64,000 bases of DNA from Chromobotia macracanthus. Lineage: Eukaryota; Chordata; Actinopteri; Cypriniformes; Botiidae. The first letter of the stretch is position 1, and each line of letters opens with the position of its first letter. The stretch is taken from positions 5,436,501-5,500,500 of the forward strand of contig JAZGTH010000031.1 in NCBI GenBank assembly GCA_036877525.1, in the 5' to 3' direction. The position numbers and the translations under genes were made by a program. Under the pieces are notes generated by a model. That model did no database searches. It saw only the letters and a program-made list of their open reading frames with translations, and had not been told where the DNA came from. Below are positions 26,091 to 39,381 of this stretch, piece after piece.

Positions 26091-28439
26091 ACAAATTGAA
26101 TTGTCAATGCACAGATTAAAAAGCAATTTGTTGATACTAAAAAAAGAAAACAAGTTGTACAGCATAAAGGATTCAGATTTTTGCAGGTTACTGGATGGAG
26201 CTCTCAGTGCACCGAAACCTACGTTTGATTGGTATTTTTCAATGGCCTCATTTATAGGACAACTGCAATTGAGGTAGTAGACAATTAGATGTAGTATTTG
26301 ATACACCCTGTGGTAAAAAACTTCATATATCATAAACTGATATTATCTCTGATATACTGCCATTGTGTACTACCATTGTAACAGCTTTAGCAAACACGAA
26401 AAATGAGCCAGTTTTAAAAGTACAACTAAAATAAATGCTTAATCGCAAAGCTTTAAATCATTTTCTGCTAATGTACAATTAGTTATTCATGTTGTAGGAT
26501 ATTGGTCATACCACCCATCTCTACTTGGGCAAAAACCAGGTCATCCATAAAATATACCAGTGGCACATTTTCACATTCTTCTGCATCTCTATCTCATCCA
26601 CCTCACCTGCTTCCTCTTGTAAATGGTTTTAGCAACGTGTCTCCAGGTGCGATCAACTTTCCACACAGATGTCTAGTGAAGTATGCGAAAAACGAGACAC
26701 TGTCAGTAAGAGGGAGGATTGCAAAATGATACCTTTTGGTTTTGTTTCTCTTTCTCCCCCTTGGCCTCAGTAAATTATATAAAAGTATACTTGAAACACA
26801 AGCTGTCAGGAATGACCATTGAATGGTTTATTTGGCAAAACTAGTGGCTCTGTGTCACCCTTGCAGGCTGCTTATGTCAGCTGTTTTAGGCATAGCATAG
26901 TAAGTACAGTATGTTTCCACTGCAATTCCAAACACTAAACAGCACAATTATGTTGCTTTATGAGATAAACGCAAAGGTTCGACATGGAAGTAAAAATTAG
27001 CAATGTGCTAATGCCACACCCTAATGCAATCAACTGTAAGTCAAAAGGCTTTGTGTCAAAAAAGGCTGTTTGTGGCTTACAGTTTATAGGAAAGTAAACT
27101 CTGACTGCTCTCAGAAAGTCAAACAGGTGAGAAATGCTCTTTTCTCTCCACAAACAGAGCTACCATACACCAATAGCAAACATCTCTTTCCACTAGGGAC
27201 AAATATCATTGTCACAGAGTTTCAGGAATGTCTCCAGAGTCTTTCCTGCTGTACTAACCTCTGCTTCAGTGCAAGATTCCACAGCATTTCCCTCTCTGAA
27301 GCTTTTAAAACCAGATTTAGCAAGTTTAGCTGGCAAGGAAATCTGCCTTCAGTGGAATAACAAAGATTTAAGCTTTCCATTCTTCTGCTGAGTTAAACAT
27401 TGCATTGACATTTCAAGTCACAAGCATGACTTCACACTCAAACCCTGATTCAAATACTAATTTAAATAAAGTTTTGTGTGACTTTTTGAATGATTCCAAG
27501 CTAAAATGTACTCCACTATAAAAACGATTGCTTGCTTCCATTGAAGCAATCAAGATACTCTTAAACATCTCAGAGTCCATGCCAGTTCAAGTGCATGATG
27601 TCATTACGATTATAAGATCCCAAATACTAAGACACTTCACGTTCATTTTTTTAATGAAATTGTTTAAACATTAAATTGTTATGGTGATAGTACAGTTCAT
27701 AGGGAAAATCTGTATTAAAATTAGAACATTTGACAACAAACAGGAGCACTGTCACAAGCAGAGTTTAAAACCTTTGGGATCACTTATTGTCTGGCAATTG
27801 TTATAGTAACTAAACTGTTCCCAAAACACTCCCGCTGTCTTGAGGGCTATAAGCATTTTTGAGTTTAATATATGTATATAGGTGATGTCTGTCTACTTAT
27901 AAACTCTCTTCTGAAGACTTCCTCAGAGACAGAACATTAGCATTTTCCAGACATCACATTATTCCCCTTGGCACAGTACAGCTAGTTTTCCACCTCTAGA
28001 TGTAGTGTGATATTCCAGGTATTCTATTATGACAGCTTAACTGCACTTAATGCAGAAATACCAGTGAGGGAATGTTCTGAGAAGGCTGATCTGTTCATTA
28101 ATGTGGATCAAACCTGCTCTCTATACACTGTAATAATAAAACATTATAGTAGGTTCACCATCATCATTTCTGCTCCCCATAATTATGCTTTCTCAGGGAA
28201 AGATGCTCTCTCCCTGCTGGCTTAAAATATTCTGGATAATTAACAATGTGTTATAATCTGACACATATCCACCCAAAACCTGTCAACATAAAGTAGAATA
28301 AATCATTCAGTGCCTCGGAATGCTGATTTTACAGAAGGCTAATTTTGTTACTTTTTACGAAAAAAAGTGTGAAATCAACATCAAAACCAGAGTCAACGTG
28401 TATGAACAGATCTCGAGAAGAATTAGCACATCAGGGCAT
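26091..28439. other. Intron spacer, nothing recognised
   Basis: AT-rich. A short hairpin (ttgcttc/gaagcaa, 27532-27549) is the only local structure noticed. The open frames here have no known domains. Confidence 0.5.
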
Positions 28440-28960
28440 TTATTTTATGGTGCTACAGTATTACACAAGTGAAACAAGAAGTGGATTTATTAGTGCATAT
28501 CCATGAAATGCCTTCATTGAGGAAGAGACATTTTAGGAAACGGTCGTGATATGAGGCGGCTCTGTGGCGGGAAGAAAATGAAGTGCAAACTGAAATTGCC
28601 TCAGATTTATGTGTGGCGGCTGAATAATTCAAATAGGCACAGATAAAGAGGGCATTTTTCAGAAAGTACATATCTAAGCGAAAAGAGGCTTCTAAATGTG
28701 AAAATAATGTGTATGATTTGCTCAGGGTGACGATGTTCTCCATCCTCGGTGGAGGGCTTGTAGAGGCTCTATTTCACGGATTACGGGTGAGGCTATGGAG
28801 AGAAAAACATCAGGAAATGACTCCCTGAGGAGCGGGATGTGGACAGAGGGGAGAAAGAGAGAATTTTCCATCTCATAAATTTAACGGCAGGCAAATATTC
28901 TTTAATGCTTTCATACATAACAACTGTCTCCCTGCAAGTAGATAAAATTGCCATGTGTGT
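28440..28960. promoter_or_regulatory. Candidate intronic enhancer
   Basis: gtggatttattagtgcatat, gatatgaggcggctctgtgg and gtgtggcggctgaataattc: repeated ggcggct words amid AT-rich unique sequence. Ends with ggatgtggacagaggggaga. Confidence 0.4.
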
Positions 28961-29125
28961 GAAGATAGCATAAAAAGACACCCATTTCCCATGAGAACAT
29001 GGTGTCCAGATAAAATATACCTTTGGAAGACTGGTTTCTGTGTGCTGTGTGACATATAATAATTAGTCATTTTAACGTTTTTTTAGGATATATGTAAAAC
29101 AGGAATGGTTATATACACACAGTTA

Positions 29126-29165
29126 AGCTGTATGTATATATATAAATATATATATATATAAATGC
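29126..29165. repeat. TA-rich dinucleotide repeat
   Basis: gtatgtatatatataaatat followed by a pure TA run. A low-complexity spacer. Confidence 0.9.
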
Positions 29166-29439
29166 TGTCAAATTTAACAAAAAATATAAACAAATATGAA
29201 CAATGAAAATGAAATTCCTTTGTATTCTACACATAGTTTCACTCTATATATTGCATTTGTAATGCTGTCAAATAAAAAAACCCTACTCTGTCATACTCTG
29301 TTTTTTCTATGCAAGACCCTGTCTTCAACACAGCTTCCTTAAAACTGATCTGTTGTTTAACCATCCAATTTACTGGTCGACTGATTTAAAATAAGCATCC
29401 TATAACATCACTAAAGCATTCACATCCAGGCCATAACCG

Positions 29440-29740
29440 TCTCTTTAATAATCATGTGAATGGGGCGTTTTGAATTAATTTATCTTCGAAACATCCTGCT
29501 TTCAAATAGGCAGGACGGAGTGACCTTTTCAGGGAAGAATAATTAAATTGTACGCCTCTAACTGCGTGTGATACATGGCAGGTCTGGAACAAGCCCTGCG
29601 CTCTCGCTCTAATTGGCAACATAAATAACAGTGTGACGAGCGTCTACTCTCCATCATGACGACCCTTTGACATTGTGGAGATGGGCCGTCTGAATTATCT
29701 GGGGCTGGGCGATATCTGACAGGTGGTAAAAGGGCCTGCA
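29440..29740. promoter_or_regulatory. Candidate intronic enhancer
   Basis: gaataattaaattgtacgcc, cgctctaattggcaacataa and gggctgggcgatatctgaca. Unique, with preserved CpGs. Confidence 0.4.
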
Positions 29741-29869
29741 ATTTAAGTGTAAATCACATGTGTGGCTTTGCTGACACACACACATAGTGAAAATATGTGA
29801 CGTGATGCTTTTCTGTTCCAGGGGATGGGCAAACAGACTCTAAATGTGCCTGATTTTACCTTCAGACTC

Positions 29870-30240
29870 ATTTCAAAACCTTTAATTGCTTCTATTGGCT
29901 GCATATTTGCGAGGGTCACTGGAGACTTCACCTAGTGCACTGTAAATTGGGACTGAGCCTGCTAACCTGCGATCCAATCCGGAGGAATAAATGAGCTCAG
30001 CTTCCAATCCAATCAATTTGCTTAACCGCTTGTAATCCAATCAGCCACCCTGTCACACAAACAATGTGCACATGGCTTCTCTCTTCACAGTGGATTAAAG
30101 CTCCCGGGGCTCCAGCAGAAACCCTGCAGAACTTACCTGCCCCCGCTGCACCCATTATGATCTAATTCACACCTTAGTGCAGGGCAGGCAGAGATGTGAC
30201 AGGATTTAAACACCGAAACCCCAGCCAATCAATTATGGCT
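29870..30240. promoter_or_regulatory. Candidate enhancer with clustered CCAAT boxes
   Basis: CCAAT, or its complement ATTGG, occurs at 29894, 29945, 29974, 30004, 30009, 30037 and 30225. Several are in the form ccaatcaa/ccaatcag, which also fits PBX (TGATTGG). NF-Y is the classic CCAAT binder. A strict-spacing array of this kind is unusual for an intron spacer. Confidence 0.45.
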
Positions 30241-31027
30241 GAAGGAAACAGCGTCATAGTCAGTTCTAATCCCAGCAATCCCATGAAACACCAGCAGGGT
30301 CAAAAGGACACAAATGATACGCAAATGTTATTACACACTATACGTTTACATTCATACACGCATTTATGCAAAGGGAGAAAGAGATTATACTGTGCATTGA
30401 TTTTATATTTAGTTTTTTATTTTACATATATTGAAGCCTGCTGCTTGATCTGTATGAAAATTACATGTAGTAATATTTCATTGTGGTCTATATTATATAT
30501 TATGTAGTATATATTATATAGCAAATAAGTATCTCATATAACTTTGCATTGTGTTGTATTATTTTGCATATAAACACATAAATATATTAAGGAAAATAAA
30601 TAAATAAATAGAAAATAAATTACATGGTGATTCTCTCCACTCAGATAACTTTAATATATTTACAATATTATTTTCGATAAATGGATTCCTGTGTATATCA
30701 TTACAACATGTTTTTGTGTCTATTCAATAAGACGGATAGCTGATGGATTCTGGGATTATAAATACTTGTGCAGACATGAATCCACAGACACAACACACTC
30801 CCCTGCTGTTTAAATAGTGCTGATCTCCTACAAAACAGGGAGCTTGGTAATCACTGTTTGTTTCTATGCGATTCACGATGGGGGTCGCAGGGTGGGAGGG
30901 CTGTATTACATCGCTCTGTGGGAACTATCTAATTCAAAGCTGCACATAACTCAACCTAAGAAAATCAATACACTACAGTCCAGCAAGAGACAGAGAAAGA
31001 CCGAGAGGGAGAGAGAGAAAGAGTGAG

Positions 31028-31077
<50 letters not shown>

Positions 31078-32003
31078 AAGAGAGAGCGAAAGAGAGAAAG
31101 GGAGGTATGGGCTGTCTGTAAAAGAGACAGACGATACTCTCTCTGGAATCCAGAAGCTATAATATCCATCCTTGGCGGTTCACTTGACATTTACTCGCCC
31201 TGCTTTTCTCTGCCTCCTAACTCCCGGCGTTCCAAATCTCATGGGTCTGTCAACTGGGTGAACAGATAACAAACCTGTCAGAGCGGGTTTAGGAAGAGGA
31301 TAAATCCAGAGCCGTGCTGAAGGATGATGAGTTCCAGAGGGCAAAGTGTTTGTGTGTGCATGGCCATAAGAGAAACATGTGTGACTGTGTGCGTGTGTGG
31401 GTGTTAGCGACCAACAGGGCTGACATTCTGTAAAACACCTTGGGAGAACAGTTGTAGCATACGACTGATGCTCAGGCTATGTCTTTTCAAGCACGGCCTT
31501 GCCTCATGCTCTCCTCCCTGCATCTTACAGGAAAAGCTCACAAAGAGCCTTTCAGCAGCCCTGCGGTGAGGTCAGAGCGCTGGGCGGAGGGCTGAAGCGA
31601 GAGACAAGAGAAAGAAACACTTTGAGTGGTGTTAGTGAAAAAGCCTGAGGGGGTGTCTCTTGAAGGGGCTGATAACATTCTGTCTGATGGGGTCCCAAGG
31701 GTCTCTGAAATGTCACAGCTCTGAGGCCATGAGGCTGTCATACCAATAGACACCGGGACCCCTGGGACTGAGAGGAGACCAATGGAGCTGCCTCAGAGAG
31801 ATATAAAAACACAGAGCTCTCTTCTGCTCTAATGTCTATCAAATAAACGTGTTTATTTGATTAATGATCATATACGATTAGAAAACATCTATTAAATCTG
31901 CTACTGTAGACTGAAACCTAGTAACTTCTGTATGACCAATACAAAGATTATAATCTAATCTTTACAAGCCTATAAATATAAGTACGCTGCTAAAGGAATA
32001 TCT
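30241..32003. other. Intron spacer with polypurine tract
   Basis: AT-rich to about 30800 with short tandem taaa/tata words, then the GA tract at 31000-31100, then moderately GC-rich unique sequence (31200-31790) of unknown role. Confidence 0.5.
31000..31100. repeat. Polypurine tract with (GA)20 core
   Basis: Pure GA from 31034 to 31074 inside about 100 bases of uninterrupted or nearly uninterrupted purines on the plus strand. Such tracts can form triplex DNA. Confidence 0.95.
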
Positions 32004-32039
32004 TATCTATATATATATCTATATATATATATATATATA

Positions 32040-32085
<46 letters not shown>

Positions 32086-32129
32086 ACACACCACACACAC
32101 ACACACACACACACACATGCGCACACACA
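32004..32129. repeat. Compound TATC/TA plus CA microsatellite
   Basis: tatctatatatatatctata leads into a TA run, then CA (32043-32083), an interruption (taacacacc), and CA again to about 32117. The alternating purine-pyrimidine sequence throughout could adopt Z-form or cruciform structures. Confidence 0.95.
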
Positions 32130-34160
32130 GTAGATATAATTAAAGGTGGAGTCTGAGGAACTTTAAAGAGAATGTACGACAAAAACATGAAATATGACTT
32201 TAGGTGTGTGACATGAAAATAGACGATGCATGACGTCTATTTTAGTAGCGTGTTAAACAGTTTTGGTATACTGACTTCATTGTCCCTGTTGAATGATGGC
32301 AATGACGAAAATGTCCTTTGGAAGGGCTAAGGCTGCACATCAATTACCTGAAGCGGTGAGGCCTGTTTTATGTTCCAGCTACTGTTTTATAAAACCAGAA
32401 GATGTCAATACCCAAGTCACAAAGCTCTACAACAAGGACATTTACAGGAGAGAAAGAGAAGAAAGGGACAAAAAAAGAAGGTATGTGAGGTTAACGACTG
32501 TTAGAACAAAAAACATGATAGCATTTGTTAGCATGCTTCTTGACAATAAATAGACTGGGAGATGTCTTGAAGTCCCCTTGAAGCGTGCATAAGCATCCCT
32601 CTCTGGGAGACTCTCTGGTTTATTAACGAGCAGCACACCACTAATCAGTGCATTGAGAATACTTGTACTTGAGAAGTGCCGCGTGCCGTTTACGCTCCTG
32701 CGTGCTCGCTAGGAATCGCTAATAATCCGAGTTTAATTCAAAGCTGGAGCGAAAATAAAAGCAAACAATGGTTAAAAAAAACTTCTGTGAAGCTGACAGA
32801 GATCAAACGAGAGCGAAAAATAAAAACAAAAGAAGAACGTTTCAAAAGCGCAGTCCAAACATGGTCTAGTTTTTCAATACTTTGTTGGTTAAAAACAGGT
32901 AATGCTAACAAGGGGGTGGGTGAAAACTAGAAGTAGGCGAGGAAAAAGATGCATACAAAGACAGTGTTCTCATTTTCTGTCTGAAAGCTCCACTAGGACC
33001 ACTGAAACTTGCTTGATTTCCCCAGTCCAATTATATCAGCGCACTCAGTCCTTCCAGAATAGTAGCGTGGAGCTGAGGGACGTGTTTGCGTAAGCGGAGA
33101 GAGGCTAATAGAGTCCCTGAAGTTAACTCCATTTTGCTGCTCTAGCTAATGGGCTGTGATATTTTCCCAAACTGTCTGCTGCTGTGCCCCCTGGAAGCTA
33201 ATCTAGCCTTGTGCTTTGGAGGCCGTGCTGTGCCACTCGCCCTACCTTCACATCCAGATCTTATCTCTGTTGCCCTCAATGTCACAACCGAGCCAGACCC
33301 ACCACCGGGAGAGTGGCCCAACTTACCACATCACGTGACATGCTAAAGCCATGCTCGTTAAGGCCAGTTTGGATAGCTGCCGATAGCCATGAGTCTTGGC
33401 AGGTGCCAGTGCACCCTACAATGCCATGCTGCCTTGAACCATCCAAAAAGGCTTTTATTAAACCAGGCCTGAGAGAGAGAAAACAATAGGCATGGCTGTT
33501 GAAAGACTCTTTAAAACCCTATATGGCTCTCTGGTGGCTAATATCATCCAGGATGCTGCAGAGGGTGGAAATGGCCAGACATAAATCCAGCATGATGGCT
33601 CCCCAGCCAGCCATGCACCAGACAGCTTGCCTCATTCCAGATGGTTGTGAGACAGACCAGTGACATTACAGTTACAGTCTGGGACTGGCCATTGACTACA
33701 TATTAGAGACCATCATATTTTTGCAGTCTCAAATACACCACGGTCTATTGTACTGTGGAAGCCTGTGGAAGTATTCAAACGAAACCTCCTCACAATGTCT
33801 GTATAACTGACACTTGTTATATCAATGAAATTGATTCAGGGACAATTTTCTGCCTTTAAAATTGCTACTCGTCATTCTATAGGGGAGAGAAATTGTAGAG
33901 AAGAGCTCTTTGTAATTATATGTGACACACAGGACCCTAAAACGATCAGAGCAAGTTAGAGATGCACTAAAAACATGCAAAGCAACGTAATTAGATGACA
34001 TGAACTGCGCTAGTGCAGGAAAAATGCCAGGCAAATGTAATTTAAGATGACGGGATGCATTGCATTCATTACACGGCCTCCTTTCCAACCTGGTCCACCT
34101 CATCACACAAAAGTAAGTAAAGAAAAGAGATTTGTATAGATAAACAGTCAGCATTAAACA
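32130..34160. other. Intron spacer, small regulatory candidate at its centre
   Basis: The stretch 33060-33190 (gaagttaactccattttgct, then ctagctaatgggctgtgata) looks unique and enhancer-like. The 86-residue frame at 32293, rich in Arg/Lys/Glu, lacks a domain and good splice support. Confidence 0.4.
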
Positions 34161-34169
34161 GGCAGTTGC

Positions 34170-34330
34170 AAAGGTTAATTATTTTCCTAATTACATCTAG
34201 AAATGTCAAACATTTGTTTTTCTCCCTAATTGACAAGAAAATTAAGTGTGAACTGTATTAGCGCTGAGGGTTAATCTCATGCCTGCTGTATAACACGTAT
34301 GAGCGTCTCAATGCACAGAATATATAACAA
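34170..34330. promoter_or_regulatory. Possible conserved non-coding block
   Basis: ggttaattattttcctaatt, ctccctaattgacaagaaaa and gcgctgagggttaatctcat: four TAATT cores in about 110 bases. Confidence 0.4.
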
Positions 34331-34399
34331 GCTATTACAGGTTCACATAACATTTTGTTGGTCCACATAGCATTTTAAAATCACTTAAATGCAATGAAA

Positions 34400-35040
34400 C
34401 AAATTCAATGCAGAAACGGGCCAAAAGCGTAATTATGCTCAGTGTCCTGTGGCTCTTCACACTGCCCATAATTCCACACAAATACCACCAGAAAGAGCAC
34501 AAAGCCATGAGCAGGAAGTGCATAGGAAGCAGAACATCAGTGCTAATCAATATTAATTTCTCTGCCCTGCTAATAACAAGGCCTTTTTGTGTACAGTCGA
34601 TGTCGGATTCCAACAAAGTCTCTTGGGTTTAAGAATTCTGGGCTTGTTCCGCAGGCACCTGTCTGCCCTTTTACCTGAGCCATAACGTGGGTGATTATCT
34701 CACCTCGTCTCCAGGCAGAAGGTACCCATGCGTGTGAAGCATTGATCTCATTTGCTGGGGAGATAAGGGTGTAATTGGATGAGACCTGGAATCAGATGGA
34801 CCTCCACGGCTGGGCCAAGGCTAATTCCACTATGCATGACCTGACTAAGTAGCTGGGCCGCGGACACAACTACAGGGGGTTAATCCTGTCCAATCCCACC
34901 CCCAAGCCAGCTCATCACCATCTGGGCGGCCATTCAGCTCTCATCCTGCTAGCCTCAAGTCTCCAGAGCCACAGGGGTGGAAATAAGCGTACCAACCCAA
35001 CAGCACCTCACAAAAGAAGCTTGAGCCAGGAACCTAATTG
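34400..35040. promoter_or_regulatory. Candidate intronic enhancer
   Basis: aagcgtaattatgctcagtg, gctaatcaatattaatttct, ggagataagggtgtaattgg, caaggctaattccactatgc and gggggttaatcctgtccaat. Long, unique, and mixed in composition. Confidence 0.45.
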
Positions 35041-35304
35041 GAAATGCATGATCTACTGCACTGCACTTCTGATTCTAGCGGCCGTCTGCTGATACAGAGC
35101 TACATAAATATTTCAGCCAGCGGGCAAGTGGCTGAGGTGATTATTTTTGGAGGCATGCTGATAATGCTTTTTGTTTAAAAAAAAACCCTGAATGTAATAA
35201 AAGGCCCAAATGACCAGTGGACTGCTTCTGAAATAAATTAGGTGACTAGGTAATTGTTTAAACTGTTCATTGACTATTATATGATAATGTAAGTGATAAT
35301 ATTA

Positions 35305-35342
35305 ATCACGTTAGCACACCTTGGCTAGTGCGCTAACGTGAT
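35305..35342. repeat. 11-bp inverted repeat (ATCACGTTAGC / GCTAACGTGAT)
   Basis: atcacgttagc at 35305-35315 is exactly complementary to gctaacgtgat at 35332-35342, with gcgtgctgtgctc following. Each arm contains the CACGTT/AACGTG core. Confidence 0.8.
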
Positions 35343-36590
35343 AGCGTGCTGTGCTCTACCAGCTACAAATCCAATTTATATGGTAAATTTAAACGCATAT
35401 TTTACAGAATACGAATAAACCGTGCCACGCCATATAAACAGCATCCATAAAAAAAAAGAGTGAATCACATATTTTTTATTAAAAAAACACAAGTTATGGG
35501 GATGCACAGCAATACTGTAGCAGCACAACAGAAACAACTGTATCGTCTGAAAATCGGTAATGCAACGTATAACTGACTGCTGTTTGACAGCATGTTTTGA
35601 GAGAAGTGAGATGAAGCAGGTGAAAAAGCAATAAGCTATGCCCTGAAGATGAAAGCTCCAGCAAACCTTTGATGACTCAGAGTTTGGTGCATAGGGCGGT
35701 TTTTGATCAGACTAACTAGAACGGAGGAAGTTTGGGAGAATGCAGTCATGGGTTTGATAAAGAGTTGAGAAAGCCTACAGAAATACATCCCTCGAAAAAT
35801 ACAAATTCCCTCTTAACTTTGCATCTCTTGTGTAAAAAGCTTTTTTTAATCCAAAGACACTTATAGTACCATGTCATTTTGTAAAACTTTCAAAACGTTT
35901 GATTACTTTTAGATAGCTCCTGAAGTTTTTTATTTACACATTTTATTTACATTATTTTAATATACTGCTTATTGTCATGACTCATGATAAAAGAACATTT
36001 AATAGTATATGCACTTATTTAAAGAAATGCAAGGCAAAGAAAGTTTAAAACATTAACTGTAACAAAACTACAATGCACAGCTTCTCAACTCTACCTTTGT
36101 TACAAATTTGAAGTCTGTTTATTGACATTTAAATGTAAACCTTACATTTATAGAGTGTCAAGTTTTACATAAAGTTTTGAATGAACAACAAATCAGTTGT
36201 AGTATGAACTGTAAATCATTATTCAAATCAGTCTTCAGAACAGCAGGTAAAACCCAACCCAGAAGCACAACCAGTTCTTGGAAGTGAAAAAAAATCTTGA
36301 AAAACACCAACGCATCCACCAATGATACCAAACATCTATCAAACCGTAAACTTATTTTTATCGTCTCACTGCTTTGACTGCCTCATAGTGACAATAACTG
36401 CTGAAAACTTAAATCGCTCTCTCTTTCTCTCTTCAACACTCAACTCGACAATCTCTGCGGCGCCAGGAGGTAATTCGCTGGACCAATTTAAACATGGTAT
36501 GACTGAGCCGTAAAGAACGAACGGACATCAAAGACCAAACCTTGAGTCTGGGAGAAAGAGCAGAATGCTGGTGGGAGTCCGAGAGAGGGA
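35343..36590. other. Intron spacer, nothing recognised
   Basis: AT-rich unique sequence with poly-A and poly-T runs. No gene or repeat recognised. Confidence 0.5.
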
Positions 36591-36599
36591 CAAGAAACG

Positions 36600-36960
36600 G
36601 GTAGGGGGTGGATTTGTGTGTCATTACCACCGCACCGCTGTGTTGCTATTCTGGATTCCTGGGGTTTGACATCTAGATTGCAGATGGATAAGTGTGCCTT
36701 GAAACCACATCCCCCAACAGGGAAAAGAAAATCATTTCTCATAACGGCATCTATTTACTGGCACGGCCTATCTTTCCCACAGGGCCCGAAACAAATGAAA
36801 ATGTTATTTCTCTCCTCATGAACTCCCACCTTTTCTGTCTGCCTTTTTTCACTGCCAGCAATTGCATTTTGCCTTCAAATTTGAGTTAAGTCCATGACTA
36901 GAGGGAAATAATGTCTCTGGAATAATCTTTCTGAAAATATAATTCCAGGGGGTTGTGTTC
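36600..36960. promoter_or_regulatory. Possible conserved non-coding block
   Basis: gtgtcattaccaccgcaccg, ctagattgcagatggataag and ggaataatctttctgaaaat. Overlapping open frames on both strands here look accidental. Confidence 0.35.
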
Positions 36961-39305
36961 CAATTTATATATTTATATACTTTCCCATTTATTTACTCTG
37001 TTCTTGAGCTTTTTGCCTTGTGGTTTGGGGGAAAGTGCTGTGGCTTCTGATACAGAAGTGATGTGACATATGGATGCTTCCTCTGTAATCCCCTCAGCCA
37101 CAGCGAGGCCCTGATGGGGGCCCGAACATGCCCTCTGCCAAACATATAAACAGCCCTGATGCAGACGGACAGCCGTGCACAACAGCGCCTGTCAGAGAGG
37201 TATTTCATGCTCCACTCAGAGCTAATGCAAAGCACAATATTAACTCAACCCTCTGCAATGGTAAGTTTAGAATGACACAATTGTTGCATTGCCAAACAAC
37301 TAGACAACAAGGGCTTTTTTAATGCAGTGGCTAAGCAGTTAGAGCAAAATCTCAGACACGTTAAGCTGTGGTGCTCATTCAAGCACCGCAGGTTTGGATC
37401 ATGCTTTCAACATTCCCTGTACCCAGTTACAACTTTTTAATACATTATTAGGTGTAATTTATGTCGTCTATAAACATGTGAAACTATTTTTGCTTCTCAA
37501 CAAGAAACTAGGTTTTACGCATCTTCTGTTTTTCTGACCATCTCTCAACACTCACACTATCCTTCTGACCACTTGGTCCATATTTTGAATGCCAGTGAGT
37601 AATATTTAGCTACAGAAGTGGAAACAGGTGAACAAGTCTCACTCAGACTTAGTCAGCTACTCTGGGCAGTGTTGTGCTAACACAGTGGTTCGGGGTGGCT
37701 GATGTTTTAATAGCCTGTTCTTTAAAAACTCTTTAACACTTTATGTGTACTCAGCCTGTTTCACTGAAGCATAAATCTTAACAGAACCATAACAGATAAT
37801 TCTGGAACCTCAGCAGGTTCCGGAACACCCAGTAGTGATTTATGTTGCCCCAACCACCTGCGTGGCCTGACACGCTATTAAAATGACTACTGGAGGAAAG
37901 TCACAACCCAGAAACTGCTTCACTTTTTCACTCTGTCTGATGTTTTTTCTTCATTTGCATATGAGGAGAAAAACATGTGGTTCTTACACTAAATCAACAA
38001 GGCAATAAAACTTTGGGATTTGTTATAAATCAGTACTTTACACTAGGACAAACAGAAAGAAGAAATAATCTTTGTCCCACTTTCTTTTTATAGCCAGTTG
38101 ACAGGATGTGTAATTTTACTCTCCTTAAGGTAAAAGGCTACTATTTTTATTGGCTGCACTCTAAACAACACAGATATTATCTATACACAAAACTGTTCTC
38201 ATCATGAACTATGAAATACAGAAAAGTCTAAACTAGTCTGTCACTAATTATTATTATGCTGTGTGCTGTGAAGGGACTCATCCAAAATCCATTTTTAAGC
38301 ATTAACTCTCTTTGGAGTCCCTGAAAATTTTCGTAATAGGCACACCCAACAGAAGTAAAAAACTTTTAAGTGAGGAAAAGAGAGACAATTACCACCTATT
38401 ACTAATCAATTGTGTAATACACTGATTCCATGTCCATTTCTTCATTCCTGCAGTATGACCGCTTTTCATGACAGAAACAGAAGTTCAGCATTAATAACCA
38501 TAAAAAACAAAGCTTTACTTACTAGCATATGTAATATCTGTGATTCTAAAGGTTAATTAAAATGTTAATTAAACACAGCAGGATCATTTCAAATACAGCA
38601 GCACAACCAAAATCGCAAACAACTAAAATGGTACGGCAAATACATTTTTTTTTGCCTAAAATCTTGATGTTGAGATTCATGGATATGCCTGCTTGTCAAC
38701 TAACCATTTTTTCCTATTACAACGGCTCTCGTCTTTAAATGGATTGATATTTTTCGAGTAGTCGTCGGAATTTATCCTTAACAAGCACAGTCTCTGATCT
38801 CTGTGTGGCCTGTGTTTTTATCATTAGAGAAGACAGTAAATGTCTGAACTGCACAGTGCTGCCCAATAACAGAATGTCAATAGGCACAATGTGACAGTAA
38901 AGCCTGCAGTGTTTAAAAGCCCTTTAAAATAATCTAATGGTTCATACTGAGTCCTCCACAGGCTCACTGAAACCCAGCACAGAGATGTCTACATTACAAT
39001 ACTAATGAGTCAGCAGGGGGCGGGGCATGGAGATCATGGTCACTCGCACAGCATTGTCTGATTGGTGTACACTTGTGAACTTTACATTACTGTACATACC
39101 ACTGAAAACATTAAACGACCATGTTGCTTGGCAACTCTGAACAACCTGCGGTGAGGCTAATAAACCGCAGGATACCAACTGACAGTAATAATTGTTTACC
39201 GTGATTATTATCATTAAGAGATTTAGTTGTATTATTTTTTGCTGCAATTTGTTTTCATTCTTTTCAACATCTTGACTGTATTTTGACTTCAAATTAATTA
39301 CACAT
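36961..39305. other. Intron spacer
   Basis: Contains a SINE at 37323 and a POU octamer (atttgcat, 37953-37960). Otherwise unique AT-rich sequence with nothing I can name. Confidence 0.5.
37323..37440 (+). mobile_element. Degenerate copy of the second SINE family
   Basis: It shares cagtggctaagcagtt, agctgtggtgctcatt and caggtttggatcatgc with the copy at 13215. The B box is mutated (ggtttggatca) and the body is short, so this is an old, probably silent copy. Confidence 0.6.
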
Positions 39306-39381
39306 TAAGCGACCTTGAGTTTTTAGAAAGATGCTATATTAAAAATCTTCTTGTTATTACTGTTGTTGTTGCTGTTATTAT
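39306..39381 (+). repeat. Probable retroelement 3' end with GTT/TTA-rich tail
   Basis: aagcgaccttgagtttttag then aaagatgctatattaaaaat resembles the common fish retroelement ending gcgacctTGAGTgt...GCTATATAAA. It is followed by a short gttgttgttgctgtta tail. Nothing recognisable lies upstream. Confidence 0.45.

Noticed and set aside
32293..32553. 86-residue Arg/Lys/Glu-rich frame as a small protein
   Set aside because: No homologue I recognise, ordinary AT-rich intron context, and no Kozak-like or splice support.
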